Shown: one piece after another, positions 10,499 through 21,094 of the stretch
Numbering within the stretch: the stretch's first letter is position 1
How the letters are laid out: every line of letters begins with the position of its first letter
DNA from: Gari tellinella
Taxonomy: Eukaryota > Mollusca > Bivalvia > Cardiida > Psammobiidae
Length of the DNA stretch: 64,000 bases
Direction: 5' to 3'
Assembly (NCBI GenBank): GCA_922989275.2
Contig: OV277874.1
Coordinates: 23,114,154 to 23,178,153, forward strand
The notes under the pieces: model-generated
What the model was told of the DNA's origin: nothing
Seen by the model: the letters and a program-made list of their open reading frames with translations, nothing else
Database searches by the model: none
Program-made: the position numbers and the translations under genes

Positions 10499-10754
10499 CA
10501 GTGGATAATCTGTTATTCTTTCCCGTTTAAACGCAAACGTACGCAAACGTACGCAAACGCAAAGCACTAAAACGTAGAAAAGAACAACTTTTGGACACAT
10601 CTAATAATTTTTGTTTATCTTGGTGGCAAACAGTTTGGAGCCTGATCAGACGCCGGGTCACCCGGTGTCTTATCTGGCTCCAAACTGTTTGCACTGCAAA
10701 TAATAGTTTTAGCGTAAACGCGTTTATTGGGAAAGAATAACAGATTCTCCACTG
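10499..10754 (-). mobile_element. Family 1 (T246) MITE, second of a tandem pair
   Basis: Ends intact. An extra GTACGCAAAC repeat lengthens the subterminal arm by 10 bp. Core second arm reads GGTGTCTTATCTGG. Confidence 0.92.
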
Positions 10755-10761
10755 TAAGTTA

Positions 10762-10915
10762 CAATGGATAAGCTCTTATTCTTTCCCGTTTAAACGCAAA
10801 CGAAATGCAAACGCATCGCAATAAAATGACGATAATGACAGCTGTTTGACAATCCAGACTATCCATGTTAGTCTTAGTGGCAAACAGTTTGGAGCCTGAT
10901 CAGACGCCGGGTTAA
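10762..10915 (-). mobile_element. Family 1 MITE broken at the palindrome centre
   Basis: Left end CAATGGATAAGCTC after TA. Sequence identity stops at GACGCCGGGTTAA, the exact centre of core A. The rest is absent. Confidence 0.8.
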
Positions 10916-11080
10916 TTTAGAACTATCTGAAGACCAAGTACATGTAAGACTATAAAAAGAACCATTACGGTCATTACAGCTTTCAGTACAGAGCGACAAA
11001 TTTAAGCTGATTAATTGTTCTGCTGTTCAATATATTTTTTTCCTCCAGAAAATGATAAGTCTGAGTAATGTGTTGTAAAT

Positions 11081-11371
11081 TATGCAATGAGCCCATTGAC
11101 ACGTGTTAGGTACAGTGGAGAATCTGTTATTTTTTCCCGTTTAAACCCAAACGTACGCAAACGCAAAGCACTAAAACGTAGAAAAGAACAATTTTTGGAC
11201 AATTATGATAATTCTTGTTTATCATGGTGGCAAACAGTTTAGAGCCTGATCAGACGCCGGGTTACCCGGCGTCAGATCTGGCTCCAAACTGTTTGCACTG
11301 CGTTTATTTGGAAAGAATAACAGATTCTCCACTGTATATATGCGATGAACCCATTGACACGGTGTTAGGTA
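11081..11371. repeat. Direct repeats flanking a T246 copy
   Basis: 11081-11112 (TATGCAATGAGCCCATTGAC...GGTA) recurs at 11339-11371 on the other side of the T246 copy, with a few differences. Both copies begin and end with TA. Confidence 0.75.
11113..11334 (-). mobile_element. Family 1 (T246) MITE, internal deletion
   Basis: Both ends and core A are intact. About 25 bp between the core and the right terminal repeat are missing (GCACTGCGTTTATTTGG). Confidence 0.9.
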
Positions 11372-11608
11372 CAGTAAAGAAAACGTTATCCCTTCCCAAT
11401 AAACGCGTTTACGCAAAAAATATTGTTTCAATTGCAAACAGTTTGAAGCCAGATCAGATGCCGGGTTTCCCGGCGTCTGATCAGGCTCCAAACATTTTAC
11501 CACTAAGATATATTTGTAAGCATAAATTGTCCGACTTGTACTTTTATATGTTTTAGTGCTTTACGTTTGCGTTTTATTTGCCTTTAAACGGGACAAAATA
11601 ACGTCTAA
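11372..11608 (+). mobile_element. Family 1 MITE, right end truncated
   Basis: Left end CAGTAAAGAAAACG after TA, core CCGGGTTTCCCGG. The right terminal repeat stops at ACGTCT and is fused to another T246 piece (about 11609-11730, opposite strand, no core). Confidence 0.75.
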
Positions 11609-11777
11609 ACGAAAACACATTGAAATTAAATGTAGAAGACTTCGACAATTCTGACAATTGGTGTAAATCTGAGTAACAAACAAACCGTTTGAAATGGGAA
11701 ATAATAGTTTAAGCAGTTCATTACTGAAAATGTAAAAAAAAACCAGGGAGTCATGTGTAATGCAATAAAGTATCATA

Positions 11778-12013
11778 CAGTGGATAATGTGTTATTCTTT
11801 CCCAATAAACGCGTTTACGCTAAAACTATTATTTGCAGTGCAAACAGTTTGGAGCAAGATCAGACGCCGGGTAACCCGGCGTCTGATCAGGCTCCAAACT
11901 GTTTGCCACCAAGATAAGCATGAAATATCAGAATTGTCCAAAGGTTGTTCTTTTCTACGTTTTAGTGCTTTGCGTTTGCGTTTAAACGGGAAAGAATAAC
12001 AAATTCTCCACTG
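11778..12013 (+). mobile_element. Family 1 (T246) MITE
   Basis: Ends CAGTGGATAATGTG / CAAATTCTCCACTG flanked by TA. One GTACGTTTGC unit is missing from the right arm. A 40-bp unit abuts its right TA. Confidence 0.92.
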
Positions 12014-12015
12014 TA

Positions 12016-12055
12016 TGACGTCACCAATGACGTCAGAATGACAGATTATCCACTG
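12016..12055 (-). mobile_element. 40-bp one-ended T246-like unit
   Basis: TGACGTCA, CCAA, TGACGTCA, then AGATTATCCACTG, between TA dinucleotides. It directly follows the right end of the T246 copy. Confidence 0.75.
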
Positions 12056-12499
12056 TAACTTCAATGATATGACTAGTGTTCTGCTACCTTTAGACAGAGA
12101 CACCGGCTTATATGTTAGCAGCGGCATGTCACTTCAGCCAATTTAATTTCTAAATAAATCCCTTCTAGAACAGCTGAAATGCCTTGTATCTATTCTCTAG
12201 CACCCACATATTACATCAAAACTACAGACAAATGAATTTATGCAATGGCATAATGCCATTTTGAGGCGAACGTTGGCACTTTGTATCGGGGGACCTACTT
12301 TCAACTGGGCTATACAGGGTATGACAGCTCGTCTGGTCTATTTGGTGTTCCGTAACCTACAACTACTTTACTTGAAGTCTTACATACATGACGTTTGTAA
12401 AACGGTAAACATATTTTATTTCTCTGCTTATGTTATTTTATTTGTACCCATTACCCCACAAAACGCCTTTTTACTACATGTACTTTACTTTTTACATCT
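12056..12499. other. No convincing gene
   Basis: Holds most of an open frame of 113 codons (12240-12581), but it runs into repeat sequence and I recognise no domain in it. Confidence 0.4.
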
Positions 12500-12720
12500 A
12501 CAGAAGAAAAGAGTTCCATTTGATACAGTCATGAATATGTATTATAATATTTTTTATATATTCTGGCAGATTGTAGCTTAAAAAGGTTGAAATTAAAGCA
12601 GAATGCAATGCGCCTTAAGGCGCATTCTGCTTTACTTTCAGACTGCTTTAAAAGGTCACATATCTTCAATACTTAAAACAGGTTATGGGATAATAGATTA
12701 ATAGGAAATAATAACTTCAC
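12500..12720 (-). mobile_element. Family 5 remnant with core B
   Basis: The interior TTCCATTTGATACAGTCATG matches family 5 copies. Core B at about 12580-12652 has GCGCCTTAAGGCGC at its centre. Ends not clear. Confidence 0.6.
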
Positions 12721-12851
12721 TGAAAAATGTATATATATCATTGTTAATGCATTTGACTGCATCAAGCAATATTGATATATTCTTCTGCGTTTTCCATTCT
12801 GTTTTGTAGTGTAATCTGTCTTCCATACCTTTAAATATAGAGTTACATTTA

Positions 12852-13097
12852 CAGTGGAGAATCTGTTATTCTTTCCCGTTTAAACGCAAACGTACGCAAA
12901 CGCAAAACACTAAAACGTAGAAAAGGACAACTTTTGGACAATTCTGAAAATTCTTGTTTATCTTGGTGGCAAACAGTTTGGAACCTGATCAGACGCCGGG
13001 TTACCCGGCGTCTGATCTGGCTCCAGACTGTTTGCACTGCAAATAATAGTTTTAACGTAAACGCGTTTATTGGGAAAGAATAACAGATTCTCCACTG
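12852..13097 (-). mobile_element. Family 1 (T246) MITE, full length
   Basis: 246 bp, both ends CAGTGGAGAATCTG type, flanked by TA. Core intact. Confidence 0.93.
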
Positions 13098-13112
13098 TAA
13101 CATACTTGTTTA

Positions 13113-13320
13113 CAGTGGAGAAGATGTCATTACTTCCCCAAAAACTCATTTCACACTAAAACTATTATTCCCACTGCAAACAGTTTGGAGCCAGATAAGA
13201 CGCTTCGTAACCCGACATCTGATCTAGCTTCAAACTGTTTGCTACTAAGATTAACATGAATTACCAGAATTGTCCACAAGGTGTCTCTTTCTACGTTTTA
13301 TTGCAATGCGTCTAACTTTT
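13113..13320 (+). mobile_element. Family 1 MITE, right end lost
   Basis: Left CAGTGGAGAAGATG after TA, degraded core (GACGCTTCGTAACCCGACATC), arm to about 13320. Older subtype. Confidence 0.65.
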
Positions 13321-13463
13321 TGCTAAGGCTCTCTTAATACATGTAGTATTTGAATTCTATATTCCTTTGAGATCAACTTGTCTTAAATATATGTATCGAC
13401 TCATGACAGCTCATATATATTTCCATTGTAGTAAAGTTTACGCCAGACTTCCTTCATCAGTAA

Positions 13464-13605
13464 CCCCTTCACTGCAATGACGTCATCAAATTTAAACAAT
13501 TGTCGTTTGCTTCTTTTTCTAAAAACTGTTTCTATAGGTATTGTGACTTAAGAAATATTGAAACGAGTGTCAAACAGTTTGGATCCTGATCAGACGACGC
13601 GTTAC
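13464..13605 (-). mobile_element. Family 3 half-element broken at palindrome centre
   Basis: CCCCTTCACTGCAATGACG after TAA, interior GTCGTTTGCTTC, first core arm GGATCCTGATCAGACGACGCG. Sequence diverges right after GTTACGC. Confidence 0.6.
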
Positions 13606-13673
13606 GCAAAAAACTACGCCAATTAATAGTTATTTTCAACTGACATAGGGGCTACATTGCGTTCAAACTGTCA

Positions 13674-13890
13674 CTCTCAATGACGTATTAAAGCACATAT
13701 GCAAACAGTTTTGATCCTAATCAGACGCCGCGTAACGCGGCGTCTGCCCTGGATTAAAACTGTTTGCCACTTGTTTTGAAATTTCATTAGTTATACGCAT
13801 TACAAACGATATTTCAGACAACAATATTAAAACAGACGACATTTTAACGGTGAAGGGGTACAAACATCACTATAAATGTTACCATGTAAG
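13674..13890 (+). mobile_element. Family 3 MITE, ends eroded
   Basis: ACTCTCAATGACG, core A with CGCCGCGTAACGCGGCG, interior CAGACGACATTTTAACGG and GTGAAGGGGTA. Confidence 0.6.
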
Positions 13891-13892
13891 GA

Positions 13893-13931
13893 TTAAAACG
13901 GGAAAGAATAGTACATCTATTTTCTTCACTG
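13893..13931. mobile_element. Family 1 terminal fragment
   Basis: AAACGGGAAAGAATAG ... TTTTCTTCACTG, then TA. Only the right terminus is present. Confidence 0.6.
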
Positions 13932-14152
13932 TAGTAAAGTTTACGCCAGACTTCCCTCATCATTAAGAATACATACTTTCTAATTTGACCCCATGCTGAG
14001 GCGTGACTGGTTTAAGATTGCTTCACTGGGGTTATGATTGATATGGCTTTTAACAAACTTCTAAGACAAGCGAGAGAAATCAATGTAAGTACATGAAAAT
14101 AGCTTTAACTCTTCTCCCTGCAAATAACGAAAGTTGATAGCGTTTGCAAATA

Positions 14153-14776
14153 CAGTGCTCCCTCAGTATAACGACACCAAACCGGAGACAAAGAATGTGT
14201 GCGTTGTTCGGAGGGAGTCGTTATAGGGAGGGGAATTAATACTTGGTTTACGTTTGCAAACAACTTGAATCCAGATCAGACGCCGCGTAACGCGGCGTCT
14301 GATCTGGATGCAAGCTGTTTGTCACTCGACATTAGATATTTATCCTACCAATATGTCCTCTTATACGTAAATTTGAGAATAACAGCAGACAACGGTTATA
14401 CAGTAGAGAATCTGTTATTCTTTCCCAATAAACGCGTTTACGCTAAAACTAGTACTTGCAGTGCAAACAGTTTGGAGCCAGATCAGACGCCGGGTAACCC
14501 GACGTCTGATCAGGCTCCAAACTGTTTGCCACCAAGATAAACAAGAATAATCAGAATTGTCCAAAAGTTGTTCTTTTCTACGTTTTAGTGCTTTGCGTTT
14601 GCGTACGTTTGCGTTTAAACGGGAAAGAATAACAGATTCTCCACTGTACATGTAAACAGACGATATTGCAGCAGCAGTAAGCGTTATACATAATTGTCTT
14701 GTCTGGGAAACTGCGGCAAGGGTCGTTGTAAGGAGGGAATCGTTATTGGGACGGCCGTTGTAGGGAGGGAATTCTG
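14153..14776 (-). mobile_element. Family 2 MITE interrupted by T246
   Basis: Left end CAGTGCTCCCTCAGTATAAC after TA, core A (CGCCGCGTAACGCGGCG), right end GTAGGGAGGGAATTCTG then TA. The 246-bp T246 copy at 14401-14646 sits inside it. Confidence 0.85.
14401..14646 (+). mobile_element. Family 1 (T246) MITE nested in family 2
   Basis: Complete, CAGTAGAGAATCTG left end, 246 bp. The right flank reads TACATGTA. Confidence 0.92.
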
Positions 14777-15121
14777 TAGTATGGATCTGGATGAGATACC
14801 AAGTAACTCGGCATCTAATTCAGATCCAAACCGTTTGAAATTTAGATTGCAATGACAACAAACTTTAGAGAGGAAACTGTTCGTCCGGGTGTATAGAGTA
14901 CATAATTCACTGGAGAGACATTTTGTAAGTGGATCTACGGCTTTAGCTGTAACAACATATACTAGTATACCACACTTCAGATCGAACCGAGCAACGCACT
15001 CAAATGCTATTCTGGAATGAACAGAAATAACGAAATAAATATGATTTGCAGATGGAACTTGACTCGAATAGAAATAAAAGTCATATAATTAAAAAAAAAC
15101 TCCAAACAAATAGGTTATCAT
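14777..15121. other. No recognisable gene; core A remnant at start
   Basis: 14778-14840 resembles a collapsed core (GATCTGGATGAGATACC ... GCATCTAATTCAGATCC). The remainder shows nothing I can assign. Confidence 0.4.
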
Positions 15122-15424
15122 GTCGCAATAGCCGAGTGGTTGATGTCTACGATTATTACATGTAGTACTGCGAAATTGAGGTCATATGTGCGAATCCAGT
15201 CGACCGCAATTTTTTGTGTTATTATTTATTTATTTTTGGATTAATAAAACCATGCTTAAACTCATAGCTGACTTCGGCACTCAGTGTAAGAAGATCTAAA
15301 AAGGCCGTAAAACATCAGCATATGTATATTATTCCATGTGAAGCGCTTTGAACGCACATATCCTTAGTGTACATGTAAAGAGCGCGAAATAAATCTGGTA
15401 TACAACAACTAATAATAATATTAA
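15122..15424 (+). mobile_element. tRNA-derived SINE
   Basis: The head resembles a class II tRNA: A box TAGCCGAGTGGTT, long variable region, B-box-like TGCGAATCC, and a GTCG...CGAC acceptor pair. The tail has GTGAAGCGCTTTGAACGC and AAGAGCGCGAAATAAATC followed by AATAAT repeats, like the tails of mollusc and other marine SINEs. No target duplication was found. Confidence 0.7.
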
Positions 15425-15471
15425 AAACATTGTTAACGTTCAATTGGACTGCGATTGCGTTTTGTTCCGTT

Positions 15472-15804
15472 GAAATCACAGGTGCCAAAGGCATGCTTTG
15501 CCCGAATTAAATACATGTACCTCCAAACACAAATAAAGTGAATAAAAAAATATAAAAACACCCGTTACTATGATCGAACACCATATTCTGACCTACAGCT
15601 CATTTTTTGAAGAAAAAAACCCAACAATTTATATAGTATACTGGTATATACTATATTTAAAAAAAGATTTTTTAAAAAAATGAGCTGTAGGTCAGAATAT
15701 GGTGTTCGTTCATAGAAACGGGTGTTTTTTATGTTTTTATTCATTTTATTAGTGTTTGGAGGTATTATATTCGGGCAAAGCATGCGTCTGGCACCTGTGG
15801 TTGA
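15472..15804. repeat. Long imperfect hairpin
   Basis: Arms of ~140 bp: CACAGGTGCC...GAGCTCATTTTTT-type left arm (CTGACCTACAGCTC) and its inverse (GAGCTGTAGGTCAG) around an AT-rich centre GTATACTGGTATATAC. The arms differ by small indels, including an ACATGTA near 15515 absent from the opposite arm. Confidence 0.8.
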
Positions 15805-16109
15805 AATAGGAAAATATAACTTCGCCTCCCAAATGTCTCTTTGTGGGTGGTTCAAAAAGAGATGTTTAACTGAAACCGAAACCCATGGTTTAAAATGACG
15901 AATAGCTCAATGCGTTATTATAGAGAAGACAATTTGTGTAATGTCCCGTGTTCCCATGACATCAAATAATTAAGAATGATCTTTAATGCAGAACATTTTC
16001 CACGATGCATTTATAACAGCTTGTGATTTGATTGAAGACATGCGACTAATATTCTTCTCAAATAAGGGAGTTTAATCTCTCTTTTGAGAGTTCCAACAAC
16101 TGATGCCAA

Positions 16110-16178
16110 CTGCAAACAGTCTTGATCCCGATCAGACGCAGAAGAACCCAGCGTCCTATCAGGGTCCAAATTGTTTGA
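16110..16178. repeat. Core A remnant
   Basis: GCAAACAGTCTTGATCCCG and the inverse TCAGGGTCCAAATTGTTTG with a decayed centre. Confidence 0.55.
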
Positions 16179-16188
16179 CAGTATACAA

Positions 16189-16491
16189 TGTACAACCCCC
16201 CCCCCCCCCCTCTCTACAGCGAACATCAATTGTGTGCGTTGTTCGGAGGGGTCGTTGTAGGGAGAGGCATTTGCAAACAGCTTAAATCCCTGATTCGGCT
16301 TAAAGCTGTTAATCACTCGCCATTAAGTATTTGTCTGTAAAAATTTCCATTATGTAACTTTGAGAAAAATAGCAGACGGCATTGCAACCTTGAAAAAGAT
16401 GGTCATAATTGTTATGTTTAAGGAACTGCGACAAGGGTCGTTATAAGGAGGGAGTCGTTGTTTGATGGGTTGTAGTAGGGAAGGAGCACTG
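16189..16491 (-). mobile_element. Family 2 MITE with poly-C insertion
   Basis: A run of 14-15 C precedes TCTCTACAGCG. TTCGGAGGGGTCGTTGTAG, a reduced core (TTAAATCCCTGATTCGGCTT), and right end GAAGGAGCACTG then TA. Confidence 0.7.
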
Positions 16492-16516
16492 TAGGTGTAA
16501 TAAACCGCCAGTATTA

Positions 16517-16761
16517 CAGTGGAGAATCTGTTATTCTTTCCCGTTTAAACGCAAACGTACGCAAACGCAAAGCACTAAAACGTAAAAAAACACATTTTTG
16601 GACAATTCTGATATTTCATGTTTATCTTGGTGGCAAACAGTTTGGAGCCTGGTCAGACGCCGGGTCACCCGGCGTCTGATCTGGCTCCAAACTGTTTGTA
16701 TTGGAAATAATAGTTTTAGCGTAAACGCGTTTATTGGGAAAGAATAACAGATTCTCCACTG
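16517..16761 (-). mobile_element. Family 1 (T246) MITE, full length
   Basis: Both ends CAGTGGAGAATCTG type, TA flanks, core centre CCGGGTCACCCGG. Confidence 0.92.
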
Positions 16762-16765
16762 TAAC

Positions 16766-16905
16766 AGTAGTCTGCTATATTTTCTTTGTTTTCAAGTTTG
16801 GTAATTTTAGTCTGATCTGACTTCAAACTTTTTGCTGTGATCACTAGGGCTTTAGCATTAACTTTATTTTGATATAGAATAACATATTTGCTCACATAAC
16901 TACCT
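16766..16905 (-). mobile_element. Family 1 remnant
   Basis: Decayed core (TTTTAGTCTGATCTGACTTC) and GGGCTTTAGCATTAAC arm with an eroded end. Directly downstream of the intact copy. Confidence 0.45.
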
Positions 16906-17089
16906 CTGTTTTCGATAGCGAACAGCGATTGCGAATATCCTTTTATTATATACCTACCAATGTTCTGCCCGAAATATTTCTGTATTTTATCGAACAAATA
17001 CACCTTGACGGATTGAAAATTCCGTATTACCCATGTACCTTGTGTATTGGGAAAAGAACGTTTACTGTGTAGTCGGAAGTTCGGAACTA

Positions 17090-17295
17090 CAGTAAAACCT
17101 CTCTATTACGACCACTAAATTATGTTAAGTATTAGGGTGTTTACGGTAGGTGACCGCTTAAAGCAAGGTGACAGTGAAACAGAAAGCTCCTTTAGGAGCT
17201 TTCTGTTTCACTGTCACCATGCTTTAAGCTGTCACCTCTCTATTATTTAATCAATTAGCATTCGTTTTAGCGGTCGTAATAGCGAGTATTTACTT
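17090..17295 (+). mobile_element. Family 8 MITE (reference copy)
   Basis: Left end CAGTAAAACCTCTCTATTAC after TA and inverse right end GTCGTAATAGCGAG...TTTACT. The palindrome at about 17150-17238 is CTTAAAGCAAGGTGACAGTG...AGCTCCTTTAGGAGCT, laid out like core B but with a different inner stem. Confidence 0.75.
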
Positions 17296-17420
17296 TCACG
17301 CGCCATTCCCCGAAGTGTGACGTATGGGAAATCCCGTTTATTTATAGTAACGCTCGAAACATTTCTATCGTTTTTCATTTTATTGTTATTATAAGAGGTA
17401 CATGTATATAGTAAAAGGAA

Positions 17421-17571
17421 CATTACTATACTTTGCATATCTTATGTACCGGATCACTCTCGTTGTGCGTGTAAAGGCTATATCCAACTCGACCTTCGGT
17501 CTCGTTGGATATAGCCTTTACACACACAACTCGAGTGATCCGGTGCATAAGATATGCAAAGTATAGTAATA
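17421..17571. repeat. Long near-perfect hairpin
   Basis: Arms of ~70 bp (TATACTTTGCATATCTTATG...) around CTCGACCTTCGGTCTCG. GC-rich loop like the hairpins at 9.7 and 53.3 kb. Confidence 0.8.
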
Positions 17572-18089
17572 TTCCGTTTGTCTCCACTATGTGTGAGACC
17601 AATTCGATGACATTTCTATATACATGTAGCATAACTATTTATAAATGCGTGATTACCTAACGGGGATTCTAGAAAAGTCATGTTGCTTTAAATTAGCTTA
17701 AAACCATTGTTGAACTGAGAAACAATAATCTGTCATGAAAATCGATATTTGAGACAAGCTGATCTCAAGCACGTCTAGAATAGAAACGTCATTAAGCTAG
17801 CCAAGGCTTCCTTAATATGTGTGATATGTTTTATTCAGCAAAGACATACATGTATATCAGCATTATATAATAAAGACGAGTAATGACGGACAGTCATTCT
17901 TATAACAATATTCTGCAAAGTATATTAGAATCTGCACATTTTACATGTTTTTGTATAATAACATTTCAATTCTAAGTTCGGTTGAAATCAGCTTGTCTCC
18001 AATCTCGACTCATGACATATCCCATTTTTCCGCTGTATCATGGATTTGAGTGTAACATGAGCTTTAGTGATCCCACATGCAACACATTA
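17572..18089. other. No recognisable gene
   Basis: AT-rich, two TACATGTA words. Nothing else assigned. Confidence 0.45.
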
Positions 18090-18335
18090 CAGTGGAGAAT
18101 GTGTTATTCTTTCCCAATAAACGCGTTTACGCTAAAACTATTATTTGCAGTGCAAACAGTTTGGAGCCAGATCAGACGCCGGATAACCCGGCTTCTGATC
18201 AGGCTCCAAACTGTTTGCAACCAAGATAAACATGAAATATCATAATTGTCCCAAAATTGTTTTTTTCTACGTGTTAGTGCTTTGCGTTTGCGTACGTTTG
18301 CGTTTAAACGGGAAAGAATAACAGATTCTCCACTG
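18090..18335 (+). mobile_element. Family 1 (T246) MITE, full length
   Basis: Left CAGTGGAGAATGTG, right CAGATTCTCCACTG, TA flanks, 246 bp. The right flank is TACATGTA. Confidence 0.93.
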
Positions 18336-18424
18336 TACATGTATTTTATGCAAAAGCACGGCCCTGTCAACTGTAAAGTAATGATAAGATATCCCCATGT
18401 GTGTATGCCATTAACTCTTGATTA

Positions 18425-18670
18425 CAGTGGAGAATGTGTTATTCTTTCCCAATAAACGCGTTTACGCTAAAACTATTATTTGCAGTACAAACAGTTTGGA
18501 GCCAGATCGGACGCCGGGTAACCCGGCGTCTGATCAGGCTCCAAACTGTTTGCCACCAAGATAAACATTAAATATCAGAATTGTCCAAAAGTAGTTCTTT
18601 TCTACGTTTTAGCGCTTTGCGTTTGCGTACGTTTGCGTTTAAACGGGAAAGAATAACAGATTCTCCACTG
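18425..18670 (+). mobile_element. Family 1 (T246) MITE, full length
   Basis: 246 bp, TA flanks, intact core. Its left flank (18340-18424) resembles the flank at 19675-19765. Confidence 0.93.
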
Positions 18671-18689
18671 TATTGGTTAAGCAGTTTAA

Positions 18690-18927
18690 CCCTTTCATGA
18701 TAATTTTTTCGGGAGAATTTTACCCCTTCACCACTTTATAATCGTCTGTTTCAGTATTGTGATCTGCAATACGCGTTTCAAAATTAGAGTTTAGGTTGTG
18801 CGACTTATAAATATCGATCAGAGTGTCAAACTGTTTGGGTCCTGATCATTCGCCGCGTTACGCGGCGTCTGATCAGGACTCAAACTATTTGTAAACGCGT
18901 TTTAAGGCGCCATTGAGAATGAATTGG
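18690..18927 (-). mobile_element. Family 3 MITE, complete (reference copy)
   Basis: TTAA on both sides (18686-18689, 18928-18931), ends CCCTTTCATG and inverse ATTGG, a piggyBac-like target choice. Core A at 18827-18891 has centre CGCCGCGTTACGCGGCG and GGGTCCTGATC / GATCAGGACTC flanks. Confidence 0.8.
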
Positions 18928-18945
18928 TTAATACCGATATGTATA

Positions 18946-19108
18946 CAGTGCTCTTGCTCTACAACGGCCCTCCGAACAACCTTTTCACGGCTGCAATATC
19001 GTCTGCTTACAATGGTTCTCAGCTGTTTATCTTAAAGTAGCATGGTGGTCATTTGGACCGGAAAACATAATGCCGAGTGACAAATAGCTTGAATCCAGAT
19101 CAGACATT
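18946..19108 (+). mobile_element. Family 2 half-element broken inside core
   Basis: Left end CAGTGCTCTTGCTCTACAAC after TA. Homology stops at AATCCAGATCAGAC, within the first core arm. Confidence 0.7.
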
Positions 19109-19130
19109 GTATTGTTATTATGTGGTTTAA

Positions 19131-19363
19131 CTCATTGAGCCCTAGTGATGCATATATGCGTCCTCTACCAAAAGTGTACATGCTAAGAGTTCACTTGTCT
19201 AATGCAAACAGTGAAGTCCCTGAAAAGAGGGCTCCTGCAGGAGCCCTCTATTCAGGAACTTCTCTGTTTGTTATTTTGCAATATATTATAAAAAATAGTC
19301 CGAAATGGACCAGCGTCTATTTCAAACTAGAATTGTCCATTGGAAGTCTCAGAGGATAATGAG
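19131..19363 (+). mobile_element. Family 10 TTAA MITE
   Basis: Left TTAA then CTCATTGAGCCC. Right end GAGGATAATGAG then TTA, where a T246 copy begins. The hairpin at 19204-19270 keeps GCAAACAG...CTGTTTG ends but has a different stem (GGGCTCCTGCAGGAGCCC). Confidence 0.7.
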
Positions 19364-19366
19364 TTA

Positions 19367-19609
19367 CAGTGGAGAATCTGTTATTCTTTCCCTATAAACG
19401 CGTTTACGCTAAAACTGTTATTTCCAATACAAACAGTTTAGAGCCAGATCAGACGCCGGGTAACCCGGCGTCTGATCAGTCTCTAAACTGTTTGCCACCA
19501 TGATAAACATGAATTATCAGAATTGTACAAAAGTTGTACTTTTCTACGTTTTAGTGTTTTGCGTTTGCGTACGTTTGCGTTTAAACGGGAAAGAATAACG
19601 TTTTCTCCA
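19367..19609 (+). mobile_element. Family 1 (T246) MITE, last bases missing
   Basis: Left CAGTGGAGAATCTG after TA. Right terminal repeat ends GTTTTCTCCA without CTG-TA. Core CCGGGTAACCCGG. Confidence 0.88.
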
Positions 19610-19765
19610 AAACTATACGAGGGCCACGGATTATTGATATAAAGTGATAGTACATCGGTCTGTATAAACACACATTACAGGTTATTTATGCGAAAGCACG
19701 CCTTTGTCAATTCTATTGCAATGATAACTAAACCTCCATGTGTGAATTCAATTTCTTCCTAGTTA

Positions 19766-19975
19766 CAGTGGAGATATCATGTACATTATTCTTTCTTGTT
19801 GAAACGTAAATAACGGTAATGGTAATTTCAAACAATGAAGAACATGACATTCTTTTGAAATAACTGGCTGCTTATTTCATTCTGTTTGGCAAACAGTTTC
19901 ATGCCGGTTCAGCCTCCGGGTTACATGTACCAGGCGTCTGATCTGGATTCAAACAGTTTGCAATTAGCATACAGA
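19766..19975 (-). mobile_element. Family 1 MITE, diverged, TACATGTA in core loop
   Basis: Left CAGTGGAGATATC after TA. Core centre CCGGGT-TACATGTA-CCAGG (19922-19929) where TA is expected. No right end. Confidence 0.6.
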
Positions 19976-20094
19976 TTAAATGTTTCTGTTTGAGTCATGC
20001 AATGAGAAAACCTGACTTACTGCGTTGCAAACCAAGGCCAGCCACCGCGTCTGGTCTTGACCTACACTTTTTGACACCCTCATGCATGCATCTA

Positions 20095-20330
20095 CAGTAG
20101 AGACTCTGTTATTCTTTCCCGTTTAAACGCAAACGCAAAGCGCTAAAACGTAGAAAAGAACAATTTTTGGACAATTCTGATATTTCATGTTTATCTTGGT
20201 GGCAAACAGTTTGGAGCCTGATCAGACGCCGGGTTACCCGGCGTCTGATCTGACTCCAAACTGTTTGCACTGCAAATACTAGTTTTAGCGTAAACGCGTT
20301 TATTGGGAAATAATAACAGATTCTCCACTG
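20095..20330 (-). mobile_element. Family 1 (T246) MITE
   Basis: Left CAGTAGAGACTCTG, right CAGATTCTCCACTG, TA flanks. One GTACGCAAAC unit missing from the left arm. Confidence 0.92.
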
Positions 20331-20899
20331 TAAAGCAGTTTATGCTCCTGTAGTATTTTACAGCTTATGGCAGTTTAGACCAAACTCAGAAACAAATTTC
20401 GCGATAAGAAATGGTGCTTGGTCTGTGCAATACTGCAATGCAATAAAGTCAGTTTTGTCATGGCACGGCTCATTTGTCTTTACTACTGTGTTTAGTTCTG
20501 TGAAACATACATTTTTGTCATCTATACAGTTTACTTAACCACACCCTTTTCAATTGTGCTGATACCAATTCTGTTCGGTTACAGGTTAATAAAAGAATAC
20601 AATTTTTACACAAAAAAACACGTTTTGTGTCCGTTTTAAGAACGAAACAAAACGACGAAAAAACCTAGCTCATTAATTATATTGACATTGTTTATGCTGT
20701 AATTTTTAAATATTCATTCTAACACACTTCGTGCACGCCCCTATATAAACAAAGAACGAACGTTACAGTGTTTGAATTTTCGATAGACCACTCACGCGCT
20801 AAAAACGTTCTAACGTGACGTCAAATGGCTTCGAAAATGCGTACGCCAAGAAATGTAGCGCCGTTGCTCGGTGTAAATTAAGGTTAAATCATGTGTTAG
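20331..20899. other. No recognisable gene
   Basis: Mixed AT-rich sequence. Its last part (CACGCGCTAAAAACG, GTGACGTCAAATGG) may be the body of the hairpin element that follows. Confidence 0.4.
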
Positions 20900-21090
20900 A
20901 ATCGAAATAATAAATTAATACCAGTGTTTTATCAAAAAATCGAACACGGGTAGTCTTTGAGATGCTTGTAATTAAACCACTCGGCCTAAAGGCCGCATGA
21001 TTAAATTACTACGTATCTCAACTCCTACCATTGTTCGATTGCACGATAAAACACTGGTACATGTATGAATTTATTATTTCTTAATTTTAT
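20900..21090. repeat. Long hairpin, one arm carrying TACATGTA
   Basis: Arms meet at CTCGGCCTAAAGGCCG. The right arm reads CTGG-TACATGTA-TGAATTTATT while the inverse of the left arm reads CTGG-TA-TTAATTTATT, so the octamer (21058-21065) replaces a TA. Confidence 0.75.
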
Positions 21091-21094
21091 TAGA

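Larger units (their letters stand above)
13429..13966. repeat. 35-bp direct repeats around a family 3/family 1 patchwork
   Basis: 13429-13463 (TAGTAAAGTTTACGCCAGAC...) recurs at 13932-13966. Between them lie a family 3 half broken at its hairpin (about 13464-13605), a second family 3 piece with a complete core A (about 13674-13890), and a T246 right end (13893-13931). Confidence 0.7.

Noticed and set aside
12240..12581. 113-codon open frame with hydrophobic stretches
   Set aside because: Overlaps a family 5 remnant, low-complexity residues from AT-rich DNA, no recognisable domain.
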